Of a stretch of 64,000 nucleotides of DNA, positions 35,455 through 43,543 are shown piece by piece. The DNA lies in the NCBI RefSeq assembly GCF_000230835.1, contig NZ_CM001240.1, positions 3,202,779-3,266,778 on the forward strand. The letters are read 5' to 3'. The notes below the pieces were generated by a model, which saw only the letters and a program-made list of their open reading frames with translations, had not been told where the DNA came from and ran no database searches. The position numbers and the translations under genes were made by a program. The DNA is from Clostridium sp. DL-VIII (GTDB lineage: Bacteria; Bacillota; Clostridia; Clostridiales; Clostridiaceae). Numbering within the stretch: position 1 is the stretch's first letter; every line of letters starts with the position of its first letter.

Positions 35455-35976
35455 ATGCTTAAAGGAGATAATGTAACAATAAGGCCTATAGAAAAGGGCG
35501 ATTTTGAGCTTTTTTATTTATGGATACAGAGCCAAAAATGTTTAGGTGATTTTATGGACATTGATATGGTATATAAAGAAACTTTTTTGGAAAATTTCGA
35601 GAAAAGTACAAAGAATGCTACTAGATTTTATGCAATAATTGAAGATAAGGATGGCAATCCAATAGGTGAAATAAACTCTATAGAAGTTATAGGCAGTAAT
35701 ACTACTCTCGAAATAGGTTTGTTAATAGCTGAAGAGTCATCAAGAGGTAAAGGAATAGGAATAGAATGTATAAGATTATTTGTTAATTATCTTTTTAAAA
35801 CTAAAAATATAATGAGAATTCAGTACATAACCAGAACTGACAATATGCGCATGAAAGCAATTGGAGAAAAAACTGGATTTAAGATAGAAGGAATATTAAA
35901 GAAGTATAAATTTGTTGATGGAGATTTTAGAGATTTTTACTTAATGGCTATTACTAGAGATTATTGGAAATTATAA
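35455..35976 (+). CDS. GNAT-family N-acetyltransferase (RimJ/RimL type)
   Basis: A 173-residue acetyltransferase with the RimJ-like start LKGDNVTIRPIEKGDFELFY. The middle strand is GNPIGEINSIEVIGSNTTLE, the acetyl-CoA loop LLIAEESSRGKGIGIECIRL, and the C-terminal part is MRIQYITRTDNMRMKAIGEK, then TGFKIEGILKKYKFVDGDFR, as in protein- or antibiotic-modifying members. Proteins of this class acetylate ribosomal protein N-termini, amino sugars or drugs. GGGAGGA precedes the ATG. It stands alone between two other GNAT genes that are not close relatives. Confidence 0.88.
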   Translation: MLKGDNVTIRPIEKGDFELFYLWIQSQKCLGDFMDIDMVYKETFLENFEKSTKNATRFYAIIEDKDGNPIGEINSIEVIGSNTTLEIGLLIAEESSRGKGIGIECIRLFVNYLFKTKNIMRIQYITRTDNMRMKAIGEKTGFKIEGILKKYKFVDGDFRDFYLMAITRDYWKL

Positions 35977-35998
35977 ATATAGATATTAATATGTAACA

Positions 35999-36035
35999 TT
36001 CTTATAAAATGTAATAGTAAGCAAGTGTAAAATAC
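35999..36035 (+). repeat. Intergenic repeat copy (accessory-region family)
   Basis: TTCTTATAAAATGTAATAGTAAGCAAGTG is the clearest short copy of the TTCTTATAAAACGTAATAGTAA core, located just after a GNAT stop codon. Confidence 0.5.
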
Positions 36036-36078
36036 AAGGTTGAGTATTATAAATTGTGATTTGGTGGTGAGAGCAAAT

Positions 36079-36561
36079 ATGAATATAAAATTTAATAAAA
36101 TGACTGAAAAAGATATTCCTAATCTTGTGCAAATAATGAAAAGAGCCTTTGATTATGATACCAAAATTCATTTGGGAAAAGAAACTGGTGGTCCTCCTGG
36201 ATATGATGATGGTACATTTTTAAGGAAATGGGGATTGAATAAAGAAGCAACTTCCTATTGTATATATTTAGATAATATTCTTATCGGAGGAGTAATTCTT
36301 TGGATTAACGATAATAATGAAAACTGCTTAGGTAATTTATTTATTGATATTAATTATGAGGATAAAGGAATTGGAACAAAAATTTGGAGTGAAATTGAAA
36401 GCATGTATCCAAATACTCGAGTATGGAATACTGAGACTCCTATTTTTTCTCATAGAAATCATAATTTTTATGTCAATAAGTGTGGTTTTAATGTAATTGA
36501 AATAAAAGATCCGAAAGATTTAGAAGAAGGTAGTTTTATTTTAAAAAAAGTAATTTCATAA
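36079..36561 (+). CDS. GNAT-family N-acetyltransferase
   Basis: A 160-residue acetyltransferase. The start NIKFNKMTEKDIPNLVQIMK is a typical GNAT opening. The linker HLGKETGGPPGYDDGTFLRK is characteristic of a clostridial subfamily. The acetyl-CoA segment is GNLFIDINYEDKGIGTKIWS, then EIESMYPNTRVWNTETP and FYVNKCGFNVIEI. The frame opens at 36040, but the ATG at 36079 follows GGTGGTGAG and matches the family start. The acceptor is unknown. It stands alone. Confidence 0.85.
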   Translation: MNIKFNKMTEKDIPNLVQIMKRAFDYDTKIHLGKETGGPPGYDDGTFLRKWGLNKEATSYCIYLDNILIGGVILWINDNNENCLGNLFIDINYEDKGIGTKIWSEIESMYPNTRVWNTETPIFSHRNHNFYVNKCGFNVIEIKDPKDLEEGSFILKKVIS

Positions 36562-36692
36562 TTTCTAATTTGTAAAATCAAATAAAATTAGAATTGTATT
36601 TTAATATGTGCTATTTTTATGTCTCAATATCAAATTCAACACAGCTTAAGGGGATATGGACTATTTATAGGGATATATGTTGGAGGTAATTT

Positions 36693-37262
36693 ATGAAATT
36701 ATTTTTTATAAGACATGGACAAACAGACTGGAATGTAAAAGGGAAAATACAAGGAAGTTGTGATATTGAACTTAATGATACTGGTATTATCCAAGCAGAA
36801 AAATTAAGTAATAAGGTATTAGAAAATAAATATAAATTTACAAAAATCTATTCAAGTCCACAAAGAAGAGCAGTTAAAACAGCAGAAATTTTGAGCAAGG
36901 CTACTAATGTGGAATATATATCAATACAAGGATTAGAGGAAATTAATCTTGGAGAATGGGAAGGATTATCATGGACTGAAGTCAAAGAAAAATATCCAAT
37001 AGAATATGAAAAATGGTATGCAAATAGAAGATATGCTAAACCTCCAAAAGGGGAATCATATCAGGATATGTTACAGCGTGTTTTGACTTCAATACATAAG
37101 ATTGTAAATGAGAATTGTGATAATGCTGTAATTGTAACTCATAGTGCTGTAATTATGTGTATACAATGTTATTTAACCAACACCCCTTTTGATGAAATGA
37201 CTAAATTTAAAACAAATAATACTTCAATTACAGAAATAGATGGTGATTCATTAATAAGGTAA
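36693..37262 (+). CDS. Histidine phosphatase family protein (phosphoglycerate mutase-like)
   Basis: A 189-residue phosphatase. The catalytic RHG motif is at the N-terminus (FFIRHGQTDWNVKGKIQG, His8), the second Arg in YSSPQRRAVKTAEIL, the acid in LEEINLGEWEGLSW and the second catalytic His in AVIVTHSAVIMCI. The length fits alpha-ribazole phosphatase (CobC) or a general sugar-phosphate phosphatase. No cobalamin genes adjoin, so a broad phosphatase is the safer call. TGGAGG precedes the ATG. Confidence 0.88.
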   Translation: MKLFFIRHGQTDWNVKGKIQGSCDIELNDTGIIQAEKLSNKVLENKYKFTKIYSSPQRRAVKTAEILSKATNVEYISIQGLEEINLGEWEGLSWTEVKEKYPIEYEKWYANRRYAKPPKGESYQDMLQRVLTSIHKIVNENCDNAVIVTHSAVIMCIQCYLTNTPFDEMTKFKTNNTSITEIDGDSLIR

Positions 37263-37291
37263 AAGAAGAAAGAATTATTAAGTTTATAACC

Positions 37292-37334
37292 ACTATTCAT
37301 GAAAACAAATAGCAAATTACAAATTTTGAAAGGA
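37292..37334 (+). repeat. Intergenic repeat copy (accessory-region family)
   Basis: ACTATTCATGAAAACAAATAGCAAATTACAAATT is closely similar to the sequence that abuts the right end of the IS91-like element at 46024. Confidence 0.45.
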
Positions 37335-37342
37335 AGATTAAA

Positions 37343-37732
37343 ATGAGACTGGATGGCATTGGAATATTCGTAAATGATATGAAGATTATGGTTGAGTTTT
37401 ATAAAAATATTCTTGGATTTGAAATAGAGTGGGATGGAAAAGAACCAAACGTAATGCTTAAAAAAGATGGGACATTGTTTATGTTTTATGGAAGAAATGA
37501 TTTTGAAAAAATGACAAATAAGCGATTTAATTATGTTGGTGGTATCAATGGGCATTATGAAATTGCTTTAAGTGTACTAAAGTATAGTGATGTGGATTTA
37601 GTATATGGAGACATCATTTCTAAAGGAGCAGAATCAGTAATGGAACCAACAACGGAACCTTGGGGACAAAGAACGTGTTATATTGCAGATCCTGAAGGAA
37701 ATCTTATTGAGATTGGTTCATTTAATGAGTAA
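37343..37732 (+). CDS. VOC (glyoxalase/bleomycin resistance) family protein
   Basis: A 129-residue VOC-fold protein: two beta-alpha-beta-beta-beta units. The first is LDGIGIFVNDMKIMVEFYKN, then ILGFEIEWDGKEPNVMLKKD; the second contains GHYEIALSVLKYSDVDLVYG and the terminal metal-side strand CYIADPEGNLIEIGSF. Members are glyoxalases, dioxygenases or drug-binding proteins. The conserved C-terminal Glu is present, but the substrate cannot be told. GAAAGGAAG precedes the ATG. A decayed relative is at 32203. Confidence 0.88.
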   Translation: MRLDGIGIFVNDMKIMVEFYKNILGFEIEWDGKEPNVMLKKDGTLFMFYGRNDFEKMTNKRFNYVGGINGHYEIALSVLKYSDVDLVYGDIISKGAESVMEPTTEPWGQRTCYIADPEGNLIEIGSFNE

Positions 37733-37850
37733 ATTCTGATTGGCTTGTTTTGGTTAATTTAGACTTTACTTAGTATATTATTAAAGAAATTAGATTATGT
37801 AAAATAGAGATTATTTATATTTTACTTACAAAGCTTAAAGGAGATTTATA

Positions 37851-38057
37851 ATGGAAGAATTAAAAGTAATTTTAGAAAAATTTGCACAGTCTGGTTGGGA
37901 CTTAATTGCTATTCCTTCAAAAGCATATCTTGATGGAAATGGGGCAAAGGAAGAATTAATTAAAGCAATAGAACAAGCAGATAAAGAATGCGGGAACTGT
38001 GGTTGTGAGCTTGATCCTTTATATAAAAAGTGTATTGAATTAAAAGAAGTATTGTAA
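37851..38057 (+). CDS. Small protein with a Cys cluster, unknown function
   Basis: A 68-residue cytoplasmic protein. Two helices (MEELKVILEKFAQSGWDLI and AKEELIKAIEQADKECGN) are followed by a CGNCGCELDPLYKKC segment with four cysteines, which could bind a metal. I do not recognise the family. AAAGGAG precedes the ATG at good spacing. It stands alone, 118 bases after the VOC gene and just before the methyltransferase remnant. Confidence 0.65.
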   Translation: MEELKVILEKFAQSGWDLIAIPSKAYLDGNGAKEELIKAIEQADKECGNCGCELDPLYKKCIELKEVL

Positions 38058-38121
38058 TTACATGAATTATTAACATAATCTTTGGTTTGTAATATTGTAA
38101 TTATGTTTAAAGGATGTGTAA

Positions 38122-38708
38122 GTATTACTTAAAAACGCAAGAGAAAAGGCTTTTGATTTAGATAATGTAAATTTTGTTTCTGCATTTTCAGACAATACCG
38201 GGTTAGAAGATAGTTCAGTAGATATTATTACATGTTCTCAATCCTTTCATTGGATGAATCCAGAAAGTACATTAAATGAGGCGGCAAGAATATTAAAGAA
38301 AGGTGGCATTTTTGCAGTTTATGATTGTGACTGGCCACCAGTATGCAATTGGGAAGCGGAATCTGAATATAACAAACTTTTTGATAAAGTTAAGGAAATT
38401 GAGTCCACATATTCGAACGATAAAGATAGTTTTATAAAATGGGACAAAGAAAAGCATCTTTCTAATATTAAAAATAGTATGAATTTCCGTTATGTAAGAG
38501 AAATAGTTTTTCAAATACTGAAATTTGTAATGCACAAAGATTTATTAAAATTGCTTTAAGTCAAGGAGGACTTCAGTCTATTATTAAAGCAAATATAGAT
38601 GAAATAAATCCAGTTATAGCATCCTTTAAAGAGAAAATTATTAATACTTTTGATAATAATGAATTTAAAATAGATTTCTGCTACCGTATGAGAATAGAGA
38701 TTAAATAG
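38122..38708 (+). pseudogene. Truncated and frameshifted class I SAM methyltransferase
   Basis: The frame opens without a start codon at LLKNAREKAFDLDNVNF and runs through DIITCSQSFHWMNPESTLNE and GGIFAVYDCDWPP, so the N-terminal SAM-binding motif is missing. Near 38500 the frame shifts: the ending FSNTEICNAQRFIKIALSQG, then GLQSIIKANIDEINP lies in another frame and stops at 38708. Together the pieces match a UbiE-like methyltransferase. Both a 5' deletion and a single-base indel have occurred, so no functional product is expected. Confidence 0.8.
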
Positions 38709-38742
38709 AATTGAGATTTGTTGTATTTAGGGAGATAACAAT

Positions 38743-39378
38743 ATGATTGAAAAAATAGCATTTAATCTTGGAAGAAATGATGAAGAACTAAATATTGATT
38801 TAGCAATTGAATTAATTAATTTAAAAGATTTAGAAGGTATAAAAGAAATTGTTGATGGGTTAAGAAATAAAAAAGAACAAATTGCAAATGACTGCATAAA
38901 GGTTCTTTATGAAATAGGAGAAAGAAATCCAGAATTAATTGCTGAGTATGTGCTAGATTTTATAGAGCTTTTAAAATCAAGAAATAATAGGCTTGTTTGG
39001 GGCGGTATGACGGCAATATCAAAGATTACATTTCTAAAGTCAAAAGAGATATTTGAGAACATAGAAATTGTTATTAATGCATATGAAAATGGAAGTGTAA
39101 TAACTAGAGATAATAGTATTAGCGTGTTTGCTGAATTAGCAAAAGCAGATAAAAAATATGAAAAGCCTATGTTAAAAAAGATAGTTGAACATTTAGAAAC
39201 ATGTAGACCAAAGGAAATTGGTCAACATGCAGAGAGAGCATTCATTTGTATTGATGAAGAAAATTCTAAAGAATTTGTATCAGCACTTTTAAAAAGAAGA
39301 GATAATTTATCAGCCTCACAAAAAAAGAGAGTAGACAAATTAATAAAGAATATTGAAAAAGGTGATTTTTATAGGTAA
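38743..39378 (+). CDS. HEAT-repeat-like protein, unknown function
   Basis: A 211-residue all-helical protein. Repeated helix pairs (LEGIKEIVDGLRNKKEQIAN, DCIKVLYEIGERNPELIAEY, and later WGGMTAISKITFLKSKEIFE) have the spacing of HEAT or armadillo repeats, as in DNA-glycosylase-like AlkD or scaffold proteins. No catalytic residues can be assigned. GGGAG precedes the ATG. It stands alone and is followed by two copies of the intergenic repeat. Confidence 0.7.
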   Translation: MIEKIAFNLGRNDEELNIDLAIELINLKDLEGIKEIVDGLRNKKEQIANDCIKVLYEIGERNPELIAEYVLDFIELLKSRNNRLVWGGMTAISKITFLKSKEIFENIEIVINAYENGSVITRDNSISVFAELAKADKKYEKPMLKKIVEHLETCRPKEIGQHAERAFICIDEENSKEFVSALLKRRDNLSASQKKRVDKLIKNIEKGDFYR

Positions 39379-39414
39379 TGCAATTACATTTATAAATTAT
39401 ATTAAGTTTACAAA

Positions 39415-39482
39415 ATTCTTATTAAACATAATAGTAAGATATAACGTGCTGATTATACAAATTTATCAAGCTGAATGAAAGG
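39415..39482 (+). repeat. Intergenic repeat, one of the two longest copies
   Basis: About 68 bases, from AATTCTTATTAAACATAATAG through TATAACGTGCTGATTATAC to CAAGCTGAATGAAAGG. It is collinear with the copy at 48824 over its whole length, with roughly three positions in four shared. The two copies precede different genes. Confidence 0.65.
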
Positions 39483-39502
39483 GAAGATTAAAATAATTTA
39501 TC

Positions 39503-39551
39503 TATTCTTATAAAGAGTAATAGTAAATAAATTACTACGAATCATTTAAAG
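39503..39551 (+). repeat. Intergenic repeat copy (accessory-region family)
   Basis: ATTCTTATAAAGAGTAATAGTAAATAAATTACTACG follows directly after the copy at 39415, so two copies lie in tandem in one gap. A gene may have been lost from between them. Confidence 0.5.
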
Positions 39552-39563
39552 GGGGAATATTAA

Positions 39564-40085
39564 ATGATAAAGCAAATAGTGAAAGTAATTATATTTACAA
39601 TAGCAATTACTTATCTGGCTTTACATTTTCAATGGTTAGAATTTTACAAAGGTTATAGCTATTCAGAAGAAAATCTTTTATTCTCAATAATATTTTTGTT
39701 AGCATGGCTGCTATTTAGTTTTTATTGGGGAATGATTCAAGAAAAAAAGTATCTAAGATTCATAAGTATATATTGGGGCATTGGAATTATTGCGTGTTTA
39801 ATTATCTGTATTTTTGCTAATACTCAATCATTTCTATTTCCATTTTACATATGGTATGGTGGGCCATTATACGGGTTTAGATATGCGATACTTATGTTAT
39901 GTGGCATAAGTATTGATAGAACAATTTTGATGTTAATAACTTTACCATTGGGGATAGTATCTTGTTTTACAGGATACTGGCTTGGATGTTGTAGCGTAAA
40001 AAAAATAAGCATGCAATTGAAAAAAATTATATTAATCGGTACTATTTTAATTAGCAGTTTATTTGTTTACATATATTTTAATTAA
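39564..40085 (+). CDS. Polytopic membrane protein, unknown function
   Basis: A 173-residue protein with about five hydrophobic segments: IVKVIIFTIAITYLALHF, LLFSIIFLLAWLLFSFYWG, ISIYWGIGIIACLIICIFA, ILMLCGISIDRTILMLITL and a C-terminal span (IILIGTILISSLFVYIYF). I do not recognise the family. GGGGGAAT precedes the ATG. It stands alone behind a tandem pair of intergenic repeats. Its role cannot be guessed. Confidence 0.65.
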   Translation: MIKQIVKVIIFTIAITYLALHFQWLEFYKGYSYSEENLLFSIIFLLAWLLFSFYWGMIQEKKYLRFISIYWGIGIIACLIICIFANTQSFLFPFYIWYGGPLYGFRYAILMLCGISIDRTILMLITLPLGIVSCFTGYWLGCCSVKKISMQLKKIILIGTILISSLFVYIYFN

Positions 40086-40155
40086 CTTTAAAGTATATTT
40101 AATAAGTACAATAGCATTGCTTACAAATTCAAATTTGAAAAAGGTGGAGAATTAA

Positions 40156-40551
40156 ATGCAAAATAACGTTGATAAATTATTTATAAGGTTAGCAAAACTT
40201 TTCAGAACTATAGAAGAAAGTGGATTAACTAATGTAAAACTTATTGAAGAAAAAGATATTATTGATGAATTTTATAATAAGAGTGTAAGTATGGTTCTAC
40301 GTGGTAAAATACCTGAACATATTGATTTGATTTTATCATTTGAACTTACAAGAGCAATAAGAGACAATTTTGATGATGAAGTGATTCAATGTTTAATTCT
40401 TGTGAAAAAATTAATAGAGCCTATAAGAAATTTAAAATATGATAATATAATTGAATTTGCAAAAGTTTGGGCATCCACAGAAGTTTATCATGAAATAAAT
40501 GATGAAATACTTCAAAAATATGTACAAAGAGATTTTGAAAGAGGGGATTAA
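40156..40551 (+). CDS. Cytoplasmic protein, unknown function
   Basis: A 131-residue, mostly helical, acidic protein (DKLFIRLAKLFRTIEESGLT, SFELTRAIRDNFDDEVIQCL, IEPIRNLKYDNIIEFAKVWA). No family is recognised. GGTGGAG precedes the ATG. Its stop codon lies only 5 bases before the next gene at 40557, one of the few places in this region where two genes are close enough to share a transcript, so the two may work together. Confidence 0.6.
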   Translation: MQNNVDKLFIRLAKLFRTIEESGLTNVKLIEEKDIIDEFYNKSVSMVLRGKIPEHIDLILSFELTRAIRDNFDDEVIQCLILVKKLIEPIRNLKYDNIIEFAKVWASTEVYHEINDEILQKYVQRDFERGD

Positions 40552-40556
40552 TTTTT

Positions 40557-41210
40557 ATGGCTTCATGGATGATTCATTTTAGAGTAGCAGATGGTATTAA
40601 AGATAGTATTAGAAATGTTGATATAGAAAAGTTTATTGTAGGAAATATTGCACCAGACTGTGGTGAATGGAGCAAAGATGGAAAAATATTAAATCCTCCC
40701 AAATATATTACACATTGGAAAAATATGAAAAATAAGAAGACAAGTCTAAAAGATGAATTTTTCTTAAAGTATCTTTCGCGTGGTGAAATGAATAGTTATA
40801 AATCTTTTTATTTAGGTTATTATGTTCATTTATTAACGGATATTTTATGGAAAAAGATTATATATACTCCAACAAAGGAAAAATATTTATATAAATTTAA
40901 TAATATAAATAAACTAAATAGGAATATTAAAGCTGATTTGGCATGTATTGATCACATGTTTTTTAGAGATAATGCATTTGAAACTTTTAAAATGTTTTCG
41001 CATATCAAGAGTTTTCCAAATGTGTATCTTGATTATTATTCAGAAAAGGCAATTGAGAATAAAATTATTGAAATATCAAATTATTATACTAATTTTAATG
41101 GAAATTTAAATAGAGAATATCAGTTTTTAAATAAGGAAGAAGCTGATAAATTTGTTGTACAGGCAATTAGTGAAATAAAAGAGGATTTAATTGTAAAAGG
41201 CATAATATAA
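40557..41210 (+). CDS. Zinc-dependent phospholipase C-like / HD-like hydrolase
   Basis: A 217-residue protein. MASWMIHFRVADGI and FIVGNIAPDCGEWSKDGK are typical of a family annotated as zinc-dependent phospholipase C or hydrolase, found in clostridia and bacilli. Conserved polar residues (His7, Asp in IAPDCGE, YYVHLLTDILWKK, CIDHMFFRD) could bind metal. There is no signal peptide, so it is probably cytoplasmic. GAGGGG within the end of the upstream gene provides the ribosome site. The substrate is unknown. Confidence 0.7.
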   Translation: MASWMIHFRVADGIKDSIRNVDIEKFIVGNIAPDCGEWSKDGKILNPPKYITHWKNMKNKKTSLKDEFFLKYLSRGEMNSYKSFYLGYYVHLLTDILWKKIIYTPTKEKYLYKFNNINKLNRNIKADLACIDHMFFRDNAFETFKMFSHIKSFPNVYLDYYSEKAIENKIIEISNYYTNFNGNLNREYQFLNKEEADKFVVQAISEIKEDLIVKGII

Positions 41211-41264
41211 ATTAATTCAAATGCTCTGCAAATAGAATAAAAAATTTTTAATGGGGGAATAAGT

Positions 41265-41696
41265 TTGAAAGACAATAAAATATTTATTGTCTTTATAGCA
41301 ATATTTTTGGTTCTAATAGGAGTGAGTTCAAATGTTATTAAAAATAAGGAAAATAAAATAGTAGTTGAAAAACGGGTTAATGGAACAGATGAATATGAAT
41401 TTTACAGTGAAATTATGAGTAGCAAAGAAGTTCAAAATGCAAGAGATATTCTTAGTAGCATTAAGTGGGAAAATGCAACAGTAAATATGGTGCGTAATGC
41501 TGATTATGTATTTCATTTTGAAGATACTAGGGAAAAACAAAAGCCAAATGGATTAATTTATGCACTATGGATAAGTCCTGATAAAGATAAAATAGAACTT
41601 GTCATAGATAGCGAAGTTAAGTATGTTCAATTAGACAAAGAAAAGTCTGAAAAGTTGTTTAAGATAATTACAGGTAAGAATTTGAGCGAGACTTAA
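41265..41696 (+). CDS. Membrane-anchored protein, unknown function
   Basis: A 143-residue protein with an N-terminal membrane anchor (IFIVFIAIFLVLIGVSSNVI) and a ~110-residue extracellular domain (DEYEFYSEIMSSKEVQNARD, ENATVNMVRNADYVFHFEDT, ALWISPDKDKIELVID). The pattern is like small clostridial proteins of the kind annotated YhfM- or DUF4830-like, but I cannot name a family with confidence. It starts with TTG after GGGGGAA. It is followed by the DHFR remnant. Confidence 0.55.
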   Translation: MKDNKIFIVFIAIFLVLIGVSSNVIKNKENKIVVEKRVNGTDEYEFYSEIMSSKEVQNARDILSSIKWENATVNMVRNADYVFHFEDTREKQKPNGLIYALWISPDKDKIELVIDSEVKYVQLDKEKSEKLFKIITGKNLSET

Positions 41697-41783
41697 TAAG
41701 TCAACATAATGAATAATTATCTTATATTGTGTATTAATCCATTTTCCTTTAAAGGCAAGTTTAGGGGCATTAAGTTTATATAG

Positions 41784-42055
41784 AGTAACATTTCAAATAC
41801 AACACATATTGAAGAAAAGACCTGTATAACTGTAAAATCTCTTGCAAAAGCCTTTAAGTTAACGGAAGATGAGGAAGAAGTATTTGTAGCTGGTGGTGTA
41901 CAAGTGTATGAGGAAGCATTTCCTTATGCAGATAGAATATACATTACAGTAATACATAAAAAATAGATGGTAATGTACATTTTTCAGAGATTTATGAAGA
42001 TGATTTTGTGAAAATTTATCAAGAATTAATTAATGGAGAAATACCATACAAATAG
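41784..42055 (+). pseudogene. Dihydrofolate reductase remnant
   Basis: The frame gives SNISNTTHIEEKTCITVKSL, then EVFVAGGVQVYEEAFPYADR and IYITVIHKK before a stop. After a one-base shift it continues IDGNVHFSEIYEDDFVKIYQ to a stop at 42055. This is the C-terminal half of a classical DHFR (the VxGGxxxYxxxLPYADR motif), lacking the N-terminal half. No ribosome site or start codon is present. It is dead unless a trans-acting part exists, which is unlikely. Confidence 0.8.
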
Positions 42056-42161
42056 TATACGTATGATAGAAATAGGTAAAGAGATATCTTAATAATCAAT
42101 AATATTTTTATAAAATGTTATGGTGATTTCTGAGATTAATATAAAACGTTGGAGGTTATTT

Positions 42162-42608
42162 ATGGCTGAAGTTACACGATTAATAAAATATGAAGAATTA
42201 GATGAATTATTGCATCTGTATAGTCAATTACATCCTGATGATCCAGATGTCTATGAAAATAAAGAATTGAAAGATATATGGGATTCAATATATAATAATC
42301 CAAATTTTTATTATATTGTAGTTGAAGTAGACGGCAAAATAGTTTCATCTTGCAATATATCTATAATAAAAAATCTTACTAGAAATTTACGACCATATGG
42401 ATTAATAGAAAATGTTATTACTGATTCTAATTATAGAAAAAAAGGACATGCTTCAAAGGCTTTAAATATGGCAGTAAATATAGCAGAAGATAATAATTGC
42501 TATAAAGTAATGCTTTTAACAGGCTCAAAGAAAGAAGAAACACTAAAATTTTATGAACAGGCAGGTTTTTCAAGAGGAATAAAAACTGGGTTTATTAAGA
42601 ATTTATAA
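42162..42608 (+). CDS. GNAT-family N-acetyltransferase
   Basis: A 148-residue acetyltransferase. Start: AEVTRLIKYEELDELLHLYS, then QLHPDDPDVYENKELKDIWD. The acetyl-CoA segment is LIENVITDSNYRKKGHASKA (RKKGHA version), followed by AEDNNCYKVMLLTGSKKEET and FYEQAGFSRGIKTGF. The frame opens at 42120, but GGAGG (42149-42153) and the family start favour the ATG at 42162. The substrate is unknown. It lies behind a gap that holds the DHFR remnant and a weak repeat copy near 42105-42148. Confidence 0.87.
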   Translation: MAEVTRLIKYEELDELLHLYSQLHPDDPDVYENKELKDIWDSIYNNPNFYYIVVEVDGKIVSSCNISIIKNLTRNLRPYGLIENVITDSNYRKKGHASKALNMAVNIAEDNNCYKVMLLTGSKKEETLKFYEQAGFSRGIKTGFIKNL

Positions 42609-42725
42609 TATATTTGAATTGTGGCATATAGCTGTTATGGTTAAAGTCATATAAATTATGCGACGATTAGATTAATAAATTGCTAATGGAAGTTATTATT
42701 GTGCAAATAAAGGAGGATGCTATTA

Positions 42726-43295
42726 ATGGGAAAAATTTTATGTTTTATTTATGAAGGTATGGTTGATTTTGAAATGACATTAGCCTGTAATTTAGTAGAT
42801 AAAGAAATAGTTCAAATTGCCTATGAAATTAAAGTTATAAAAAGCAAATCAGGTATGTGTTATTATCCTATGGCTACTGTTAAAGAAGCATTGGAATATA
42901 CAGAGGTTGATGGTTTAATTATACCAGGGGGATATAATGATGAACAAAGAAATGAGTTAACAGAACTCATAAATAAACTAAATAACCAAGGTAAACTATT
43001 AGCTGCAATATGCGCAGGACCACAATATTTAGCTAGGGCAGGAGTATTAAAAGGTAAAAAATATACAACTACTTTAACTGAAGATAACCTTAAGGAATAT
43101 TTTCCAATGGTATCAGAAGACCCATTTCCAAGGGATACATATATAAATCAAAATGTTGTAAGAGATAGTAATATAATTACAGCTGTAGGGAATGCCTTTG
43201 TAGATTTTTCTATAGAAATACTTGACTACTTTGGTAACTTTAATGATGAAGAAGAAAAGAAAAAATGTGCAAGTTATTATAAAGGTTTAAATTAA
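42726..43295 (+). CDS. DJ-1/PfpI-family glutamine amidotransferase-like protein
   Basis: A 189-residue DJ-1/PfpI protein. GKILCFIYEGMVDFEMTLAC includes the conserved Glu near the N-terminus, VDGLIIPGGYNDEQRNEL follows, and the nucleophile elbow is LLAAICAGPQYLARAG with the Cys. Members are proteases, deglycase-like enzymes or transcription-associated proteins. The frame opens at 42717, but GGAGG and the family start favour 42726. It stands alone. The true activity is unknown. Confidence 0.88.
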   Translation: MGKILCFIYEGMVDFEMTLACNLVDKEIVQIAYEIKVIKSKSGMCYYPMATVKEALEYTEVDGLIIPGGYNDEQRNELTELINKLNNQGKLLAAICAGPQYLARAGVLKGKKYTTTLTEDNLKEYFPMVSEDPFPRDTYINQNVVRDSNIITAVGNAFVDFSIEILDYFGNFNDEEEKKKCASYYKGLN

Positions 43296-43422
43296 TAGTC
43301 ATTTATTTTGGGTTACAGACGAGAGTAAGAATGGGTTATGAAGGAAATTTAATTGAATGAAAAGTTTGATTTTCGAAAAAATAAAAAAGATGAACTAGTA
43401 AATATTATGAAAGATACATTTT

Positions 43423-43530
43423 ATGCCTAGCGGAATAACAACTACTCAAGGTACAGTAGATCCAAGTTTAAAGGCTTTTATATGGAATATGTTTAATTTA
43501 ATGTACTATGTTACAATAGAGATAATATAG
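43423..43530 (+). pseudogene. Small gene remnant
   Basis: A 35-codon frame (MPSGITTTQGTVDPSLKAFI, WNMFNLMYYV) has no ribosome site, and the bases before it (43350-43430) give another charged frame that stops in mid-domain. The GITTTQ-to-LKAFIWNM pattern resembles the core of a small DUF960-like protein, but that is a weak impression. It is probably the debris of a lost unit in the 248-base gap before the next gene. Confidence 0.3.
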
Positions 43531-43543
43531 GGGGATAGAGCAG

